From: an uncultured Collinsella sp.
GTDB taxonomy: Bacteria > Actinomycetota > Coriobacteriia > Coriobacteriales > Coriobacteriaceae
Assembly: GCA_900751695.1 (NCBI GenBank)
Contig: CAADSS010000108.1
Location: forward strand, 1 to 11,299
Length of the DNA: 11,299 bases
Direction of reading: 5' to 3'
A model generated the notes under the pieces. That model ran no database searches. It saw only the letters and a list, made by a program, of their open reading frames with translations, and was not told where the DNA came from. Each line of letters opens with the position of its first letter. The stretch's first letter is position 1. The translations under genes were made by a program, and so were the position numbers. Shown here in pieces: positions 6,536 through 11,299 of this stretch.

Positions 6536-7792
6536 ATGAAAAACCTTCGAGAAAGATGGCACGGACTAACAGTGCTGGGAGTTGTTGCATTTGCCGCTGC
6601 CTGCATGACGGTTGCCCCGGCGCCCTCATTTGCTGATATTGCTGGCGGTGGCGGAGGCGGTGGACCGATTACGGAATGGTGTTCCGACGGTCGTCCGAAG
6701 ACTGGACTCGTTCGGTGCGAGGACGGCAACCTTCGCTATTTCGATCCCGAAACTGGCGCCATGGTCACGAACCAGTGGCATAACGAATACGAAGCTGTTT
6801 GGTACTATTTTGGCGCTGACGGGATCGCGGTGTCGGGCTGGCAGTCTATCGGTGGGGACAAGTATTACTTCTACCCCGAAAGCCATGATATGGCATACGG
6901 CCGAGTTCAGATTGACGGCAAGAACTACTTCCTGAACACCCCTGGTGCCAACGCCGATGGCCGCATGCAGCATAGCGGCTGGCTCTATGACTCCATCTAT
7001 GGAAAGTGGTTCTATGCGACCTCCAGTGGCGAACTGCTGACCGGTTGGCATAATCTCGGCGGGGCTTGGTACTATTTCAACGAATCTGGGGTTATGCTGA
7101 CTGGCTGGATCAACGATTCGGGTACCTGGTACTACACTAATGCCTCCGGTGCGATGGTCACTGGCTGGCTCAACATCGGCGGTACTTGGTTCTACCTCGA
7201 CGGCTCGGGCGCCATGGTCGCTAACAGCTGGCGCAGCCTCGGCGGCTCCTGGTACTGGTTCGGCGACTCCGGTGCAATGGCCACTGGCTGGTTCTTGGCA
7301 GGCGGCTCTTGGTACTATGCGAGCGGTTCGGGCGCCATGGCAACCGGCTGGCTCAGCAATGGCGGCACGTGGTATTGGCTCGGAGGTTCGGGCGCTATGG
7401 CCTCTAGCTCTTGGGCTGACGTTGGTGGAGTTTGGTACTGGTTCGACGATTCCGGTGCGATGGCCACCGGCTGGCGTCAGGTCGGCGGCGCCTGGTACTA
7501 CTTTAGCGGTTCCGGCGCTATGGCCCACGACGCCTGGGTCGGCGACTACTACCTCCAGTCTTCCGGCGCCATGGCTACGAATGCCTGGGTTGGCTCCTAC
7601 TATGTCGGCGAGGACGGCAAGTGGATTCCGGGCTACGGTTTAGTTTGGTATAAGAGCGGTAGCGATGTTTACCATACGCATAGGTGTCGTACCGTTGGCA
7701 AGGACGCAAAGGGCTATTCGCAGATCTCTATCCAGGAGGCCCAGAAGCGCGGCGCTTTACGAGAGTGCAAGAACTGCCAACAAATTGGCTAA
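6536..7792 (+). CDS. Secreted cell-wall-binding repeat protein with C-terminal His/Cys cluster
   Basis: A 418-aa exported protein. Start ATG 6536 has AAGGA (6525-6529) 6 nt upstream. Residues 1-33 are a signal peptide (basic N-region, hydrophobic core, cleavage probably after SFA at 33), followed by a run of seven glycines (37-43). Residues from about 60 to 370 hold roughly 14 copies of a ~20-residue repeat of the type GW-x-GG-WYY-SGAMAT, the cell-wall/choline-binding repeat class that folds as a beta-hairpin solenoid and holds proteins on wall glycopolymers. No hydrolase domain is present. The last ~45 residues differ: H380-x3-C384 and C411-x2-C414 form a possible metal site, resembling the small Ada-type zinc-binding module found at the end of many secreted or DNA-related proteins. 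It may be an adhesin-like or scaffold wall protein; the role of the His/Cys tail is unknown. Two more repeat proteins follow on the same strand. Confidence 0.88.
   Translation: MKNLRERWHGLTVLGVVAFAAACMTVAPAPSFADIAGGGGGGGPITEWCSDGRPKTGLVRCEDGNLRYFDPETGAMVTNQWHNEYEAVWYYFGADGIAVSGWQSIGGDKYYFYPESHDMAYGRVQIDGKNYFLNTPGANADGRMQHSGWLYDSIYGKWFYATSSGELLTGWHNLGGAWYYFNESGVMLTGWINDSGTWYYTNASGAMVTGWLNIGGTWFYLDGSGAMVANSWRSLGGSWYWFGDSGAMATGWFLAGGSWYYASGSGAMATGWLSNGGTWYWLGGSGAMASSSWADVGGVWYWFDDSGAMATGWRQVGGAWYYFSGSGAMAHDAWVGDYYLQSSGAMATNAWVGSYYVGEDGKWIPGYGLVWYKSGSDVYHTHRCRTVGKDAKGYSQISIQEAQKRGALRECKNCQQIG
6790..7620 (+). repeat. Array of ~60-nt wall-binding repeat units
   Basis: Coding repeats of about 60-63 nt, each encoding one GW...WYY...SGAM hairpin. 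The units from about 7060 to 7540 are the most alike, and the word GGCGCCATGG or a close variant recurs at the SGAM codons. The uniformity suggests recent duplication or recombination between units, so copy number could differ between strains. Confidence 0.75.
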
Positions 7793-7818
7793 CGCATTAT
7801 TGAGCTAGTTTTGATTGA

Positions 7819-7846
7819 GGCCCCGTTGCCCTGAGGTGACGGGGTC
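7819..7846 (+). terminator. Strong 12-bp hairpin between two wall-binding genes
   Basis: Positions 7819-7830 and 7835-7846 pair along 12 continuous base pairs (including three G-T pairs) around a CTGA tetraloop. It begins 27 nt after the stop of the 418-aa protein gene and ends 26 nt before ATG 7873. There is no T-tract after it, so intrinsic termination would be weak. Alternatives are an RNA-stability element or an attenuator for the next gene. Confidence 0.45.
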
Positions 7847-7872
7847 GCTGCGTGATTGGATACCGTGCTGCT

Positions 7873-10083
7873 ATGAAGAAATGCTCATTCGGGGTGTTGG
7901 TTTTTTCTGGCCTTGTTTCTTTGGGGCTCCTTTTGGGTTCGCCCTCGATGTTATACGCCCTTGATTCGAATAACACTGACGAAGGTCCCGCATCTAACGT
8001 TGCTATTGCTTCTGTCGAGTCAGGCGTTGATGCTCAGCGCGAATCGACCTTCGCTGTCGAGCAGAACTCTCGGGTGGATAATGAGACCCCTTCTGAGGTT
8101 TCGAATCAAATTGTTTGGCATCAGGGGTGGATATCACCCGAAGAAGGGGCTGGTTATTGGCGTTGGGGCTTGTCCGACGGAACAATCGCTGTTTCTTCTT
8201 GGAGACACATAAACGGTAGCTGGTACTGGTTCGACGACGAAGGTCGAATGGCTCAGGATGGATTGGTTCAAGTCGGGGGTGCGACTTATGGATTCTCCTC
8301 TTCGGGTGCAATGCGTGTCGGCTGGTACCTAGATTCTACAGGCCCCACTTCTGCTTGGCGTTATTTCTCCGGTTCTGGCGCCATGGTAAAAGGCTGGCTT
8401 TCAGACGGCAGCAACTGGTATTGGCTGGATGATGAGGGCAAGATGGTCCACGATACAATGCTGCAGATCGGGGAAGCCACGTATGGATTCTCCTCTTCTG
8501 GCGCAATGCTTATCGGATGGCACCTTGATGCTTCCGTCTGGCATTATTTCTCCGGCTCTGGCGCCCTGGTAAAGGGCTGGCTCTCGGATGGGGGCCGTTG
8601 GTACTGGCTTGATCCTGCGGACGGTTCTATGGCAACCGGGCTGAATGCATGCAATGGAACCCCTTATATCTTTAACGGATCGGGGGCCATGCTCTCCTCT
8701 CAGTGGGCACTTGTTGACAACAACTGGTATTACGCTGACTCCAACGGCTTGCTGCATGGAGGCTGGTTGCTTCTGGGGAATTCTTGGTATTACCTGGATC
8801 CAGGAAGCCATATTATGCTCACGGGCTTTGTGCAAGTGGGCTCGTCCACCTATTTCCTTACGAGTTCAGGTGCCATGGCAACAGGCTGGGCACTTGCTGA
8901 TGGTACTTGGTATTACGCCGCACCAAACGGATCTATTCAACGAGGACGATGGATAAAGTCCGAAAGCGCCTGGTATTACCTTGATGATGTATCCGGCGCA
9001 ATGCGTACTGGTGAATTCGCGGTAGGAAGCACGCGCTATTTTTCTTATGATTCCGGCGCGATGGCATCTTCGTGCTGGATTAGATTGGGCGACGGTATGT
9101 CATGGGCGAATTCGTCTGGAGCGCTGAGCGAGCCGTTGCCTGCTTCATCTGATGGATCTCCCGTAATCGCTGATCGTGCCGACTTGTCTTCATTGCCAGG
9201 TACAATTCATATTGGAGACGCGGTTTTCTATGCGGACGCAAACGGTGTCGTTAATGTGGCATCTGGTTGGATTATGTCGAATGACGCTTCTGACGAAAAC
9301 GGCAATTCTTGGTTCTACGCATCTTCCAATGGTGTCCTTAAGTCTGGTTGGCAATATGTCAACGGTGCGTGGTATTGGATGGACCCTTCCACATTCAAGA
9401 TGAAAACTGGATGGCTTAATGACGGCGGTACGTGGTACTGGCTCCAGCCTTCGGGCGCCATGTTTGCTAACGGGTGGCTGAAAATCGATGGCGTTGACTA
9501 TTACTTCAATGCAAGTGGTGCATGGTTGAATACGTCTGGTTCTGTTTTAGGGGTTAATAGGTCCAGCCTGGTCAATTGGCTTATGAGCCACGAGAACGAT
9601 GGCTATTACCGTGGAACACGCTATGATACGCATCTTAGCCAAGAAACATGCATGTATCCAAAGGGTGATCCTCGTTGGGACGGGTATACCGGTATGAACT
9701 GCGGCGGATTTGTATCGCATGCATATATGAAAGCGGGCGGGAATTTAGCTCCAATTGCCGCCGAGCAGAGCCATTCCCCTTGGAGTGGTGGTCCCGGAAG
9801 GGGCGGCTGCGTTAACGCTTATCGTTGGTACGGCTACGCTATCGATACGTGCGCAAACGTGACTTATTTCAACTCTATTGATGAGTTGCTACGTAGCGGT
9901 TTGGCTCGTAAGGGGGACATTGTGTTCTTCAATCCTTACAACCCATATGCGGACGATAGCCACATTGGCTTTTTCTGGGGCAATTCGCCGAGCGAAAACT
10001 TGTTTTGGCATAGTGACGGTTATGGAAACCGTATTTCTGGTTTGACTGCTTTGGGTCCATCGAAAGTAATATTGATTCGTTAG
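7873..10083 (+). CDS. Secreted wall-binding protein with C-terminal NlpC/P60-like cysteine hydrolase domain
   Basis: Predicted exported peptidoglycan hydrolase, 736 aa from ATG 7873. This start gives a classical signal peptide (MKKCSF, a long hydrophobic core, cleavage near LYA); an in-frame GTG at 7852 would add seven residues, and neither start has a strong ribosome site. After a low-complexity linker, residues from about 75 to 555 carry some two dozen wall-binding hairpins, less regular than in the preceding protein. A 180-residue C-terminal domain starts near 557: NCGGFVSH with C610 corresponds to the NlpC/P60 nucleophile (usually DCSGF), DSHIGFF with H697 to the general base, and FWHS with H713 to the third polar residue. 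Such enzymes cut peptide stem or cross-bridge bonds. The preceding helix, with NWL and HENDGYY, fits relatives I recall from Coriobacteriia. A terminator follows. The substrate bond cannot be told from sequence. Confidence 0.87.
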   Translation: MKKCSFGVLVFSGLVSLGLLLGSPSMLYALDSNNTDEGPASNVAIASVESGVDAQRESTFAVEQNSRVDNETPSEVSNQIVWHQGWISPEEGAGYWRWGLSDGTIAVSSWRHINGSWYWFDDEGRMAQDGLVQVGGATYGFSSSGAMRVGWYLDSTGPTSAWRYFSGSGAMVKGWLSDGSNWYWLDDEGKMVHDTMLQIGEATYGFSSSGAMLIGWHLDASVWHYFSGSGALVKGWLSDGGRWYWLDPADGSMATGLNACNGTPYIFNGSGAMLSSQWALVDNNWYYADSNGLLHGGWLLLGNSWYYLDPGSHIMLTGFVQVGSSTYFLTSSGAMATGWALADGTWYYAAPNGSIQRGRWIKSESAWYYLDDVSGAMRTGEFAVGSTRYFSYDSGAMASSCWIRLGDGMSWANSSGALSEPLPASSDGSPVIADRADLSSLPGTIHIGDAVFYADANGVVNVASGWIMSNDASDENGNSWFYASSNGVLKSGWQYVNGAWYWMDPSTFKMKTGWLNDGGTWYWLQPSGAMFANGWLKIDGVDYYFNASGAWLNTSGSVLGVNRSSLVNWLMSHENDGYYRGTRYDTHLSQETCMYPKGDPRWDGYTGMNCGGFVSHAYMKAGGNLAPIAAEQSHSPWSGGPGRGGCVNAYRWYGYAIDTCANVTYFNSIDELLRSGLARKGDIVFFNPYNPYADDSHIGFFWGNSPSENLFWHSDGYGNRISGLTALGPSKVILIR
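8221..8598 (+). repeat. Tandem duplication of a three-hairpin block
   Basis: Two adjacent blocks, 8221-8415 (65 codons) and 8416-8598 (61 codons), align from one WYW motif to the next. Both share ATYGFSSSGAM, a YFSGSGA segment and VKGWLSDG at matching places; the first has four extra codons in a TGPTSAW loop where the second has ASVW. It reads as a tandem duplication inside the NlpC/P60-like gene, followed by point divergence. Confidence 0.7.
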
Positions 10084-10094
10084 AATTCCGAGTT

Positions 10095-10125
10095 GTAGGG
10101 GACTCTCTGGGCCCCCTGCCTTTTT
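10095..10125 (+). terminator. Rho-independent terminator after the NlpC/P60-like gene
   Basis: GTAGGGG (10095-10101) pairs with CCCCTGC (10113-10119), seven pairs with one G-T, around an 11-nt loop, then C and five T's at 10121-10125. It begins 12 nt after the stop codon. This separates the transcript from the following muramidase gene, which therefore needs its own promoter. Confidence 0.75.
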
Positions 10126-10345
10126 GACATCTGGTTTGAAAGCTAACTGATGTCGGCATTCTTTGGGCAAAGAGTAGGGACTAGGAGTCCTTGGTTTCAC
10201 CCTGCTGGGAAGTTCTTGTTTACATTGTGGTATTGCGTGCAGTTATTTGTCGTCCTAGATGGCACCTTGTCCAGTTGGATGTTCGGGAATCTTTCACAGC
10301 CATGCTGTAAGCTAGACGCAAACAAGAACGAATGACGAGGTTTAC
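10126..10345. other. Gene-free stretch before the muramidase gene
   Basis: No convincing gene was seen in these 220 nt; a 61-codon frame at 10150-10335 lacks a ribosome site and resembles nothing. The promoter of the muramidase gene must lie here, but no clear hexamer pair was found: TTTACA around 10219 has only a poor -10 (GTTATT) at the right distance. GAGG at 10337-10340 is the ribosome site, 5 nt before ATG 10346. Confidence 0.4.
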
Positions 10346-11299
10346 ATGAGCAAACATCTTAAGTTATTTTCGGCATTGTTGGTGCTGATTGTCCTTGCGC
10401 CCATTTCTGTGTTTGTTTTTCCCTCGAACGCGGAAGCTGCGCGGTCCCTAGTTGAGAATTCCTGGCGTTATGAGGATGGGCAATTGGTCGCAGAGGATGC
10501 TTCTTCCGATGAAGATGGAATAGCCTTATTGTCCATGGACATTCTTCCCGATGGGGCTACGGCGCAGGGTATCGATGTCAGTGAGCATCAAGGACGTATT
10601 GACTGGAATGCTGTTAAGGCTTCTGGTATCGATTTCGCTATTCTGCGTGTTGGATTTGGCGCTCCATCTTGGGGCGGTCGAGTTGACTATCAATTTAATC
10701 GAAATATTTCTGAGTGCGAGCGACTCGGAATTCCCTACGGCGTCTATATCTATTCATATGCTTTTGATAATCAGCAGGCAGCTGATGAGGCATCAATGGT
10801 GATCAATTGCCTTTCTGGGCATAATCCAAGATTGCCGGTGTATTACGATCTTGAGGATAACTCGATAATTGCAAATGGACGTCAAACCGGAATTGCATCG
10901 AGGGCGCAGGTTTTTTGTAATAGGATTTCTGCCGCAGGATATGAGCCTGGTATTTATGCAAATTTAAATTGGTTTAACAACATTTTGACTGACTCTGTTT
11001 TTAAGAGTAGCTCTTGGGATCATTGGATTGCTCAATATAACTCGCAATGTGACTATACCGGTAATTACAGTTTTTGGCAGTATAAGAGCAACGGAAAAAT
11101 CCCTGGAATCAACGGCAACGTTGATATGAACTACGCGTATGTTGATGTCTCTCTTTATCATTGGCAACTAATTGACAGCACCTGGTATTATGCAGCCTCC
11201 AACGGCAAGGCGTATACCGGATGGTTGTTTCAGAGTGGCACGTGGTACTGGCTCGAGCCCCCCGCGGGGGGGGGCGGGGATGAGCGGGGCCAACCGGGG
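10346..11299 (+). CDS. Secreted GH25 muramidase (lysozyme) with C-terminal wall-binding repeats, partial
   Basis: The 5' part of a gene running off the window end; 318 codons are visible. ATG 10346 follows GAGG by 5 nt and starts a signal peptide (MSKHLKLF, hydrophobic core, cleavage near AEA). Residues from about 73 to 270 form a glycoside hydrolase family 25 domain, which cleaves the MurNAc-GlcNAc bond of peptidoglycan: GIDVSEHQG with D77, DWNAVK, the catalytic YYDLED with D168 and E170, WIAQYN, FWQYKS (W244-Y246) and the closing NVDMNY with D260. All expected acidic residues are present. From W273 on, at least two wall-binding repeat hairpins begin (STWYYAASNGK, GTWYWLE), so the complete protein should continue with more. 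Base use is more AT-rich than in the 418-aa gene. The final ~15 codons lose the repeat pattern and are probably sequence error. Confidence 0.9.
   Translation, partial: MSKHLKLFSALLVLIVLAPISVFVFPSNAEAARSLVENSWRYEDGQLVAEDASSDEDGIALLSMDILPDGATAQGIDVSEHQGRIDWNAVKASGIDFAILRVGFGAPSWGGRVDYQFNRNISECERLGIPYGVYIYSYAFDNQQAADEASMVINCLSGHNPRLPVYYDLEDNSIIANGRQTGIASRAQVFCNRISAAGYEPGIYANLNWFNNILTDSVFKSSSWDHWIAQYNSQCDYTGNYSFWQYKSNGKIPGINGNVDMNYAYVDVSLYHWQLIDSTWYYAASNGKAYTGWLFQSGTWYWLEPPAGGGGDERGQPG
11255..11299. other. Anomalous G/C-rich window end, probable low-quality sequence
   Basis: After the codons for TWYWLE the repeat should read roughly (P/G)SGAMATGW. Instead there is a run of six C's, then long G runs giving PPAGGGG and so on in the same frame. 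The preceding ~900 nt of this gene are AT-leaning. The abrupt change at the window end fits contig-end assembly or base-calling error better than biology. Confidence 0.55.

Noticed and set aside
6536..6610. Lipobox-like AAAC (Cys23) in the signal peptide of the 418-aa protein
   Set aside because: The -3 position is Ala instead of Leu/Val/Ile, and a good signal peptidase I site (SFA at 31-33) follows ten residues later.
6626..7528. A 300-codon minus-strand frame across the wall-binding repeats
   Set aside because: It is the mirror of a repetitive coding array and simply inherits its periodicity.
7060..7600. Regularly spaced DNA repeats that could suggest a CRISPR-like array
   Set aside because: The repeats are continuous coding sequence for ~20-residue wall-binding hairpins with conserved frame; there are no unique spacers.
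10150..10335. A 61-codon frame between the terminator and the muramidase gene
   Set aside because: No Shine-Dalgarno before its ATG, no recognisable sequence, and it occupies the place where the muramidase promoter must be.

Overview
The window looks like a chromosomal segment from a gut-type Coriobacteriia actinobacterium; Collinsella or a close relative is my best guess. This rests on family recognition, not a search: GC-rich glycosyltransferase genes with TTG and GTG starts and strong GGAGG-type ribosome sites, followed by secreted proteins built from many ~20-residue aromatic/glycine 'SGAMATGW' cell-wall-binding repeats. No rRNA, tRNA, CRISPR array, insertion sequence or phage gene was seen.

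Layout. (1) 103-4788, + strand: a tight operon of three family-2 glycosyltransferase genes. Their junctions are a Shine-Dalgarno overlapping a stop codon and a start codon abutting a stop codon. The third is an 828-residue protein with two GT2 domains behind an unrecognised N-terminal region. They probably build a surface or wall polysaccharide, and the cluster likely extends left of the window. (2) 4785-6211, - strand: a visibly more AT-rich two-gene unit. It encodes a small DUF4869-like protein and, translationally coupled through TGATG, a P-loop ATPase with a degenerate TOPRIM-like C-terminal half. Its last gene overlaps the glycosyltransferase operon tail-to-tail by 4 nt. Composition and placement suggest a horizontally acquired accessory module. 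Its function is unknown, and it is the best candidate here for an undescribed system. (3) 6212-6535: a divergent AT-rich control region with a perfect TATAAT for the leftward unit, a GC hairpin, and an 11-bp direct repeat. (4) 6536-11299, + strand: three consecutive exported proteins sharing the same type of wall-binding repeat but carrying different partners: a C-terminal His/Cys cluster (418 aa), an NlpC/P60-like cysteine hydrolase domain (736 aa), and an N-terminal GH25 muramidase domain (partial, runs off the end).

How they may fit together: the operon would make a wall glycan, and the three repeat proteins would be held non-covalently on the wall. Two of them look able to cut peptidoglycan (peptide and glycan bonds respectively). 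That the repeats bind the polymer made by the neighbouring transferases is inference only. The last ~45 bases are an odd G/C-rich stretch that breaks the repeat pattern and looks like poor contig-end sequence.
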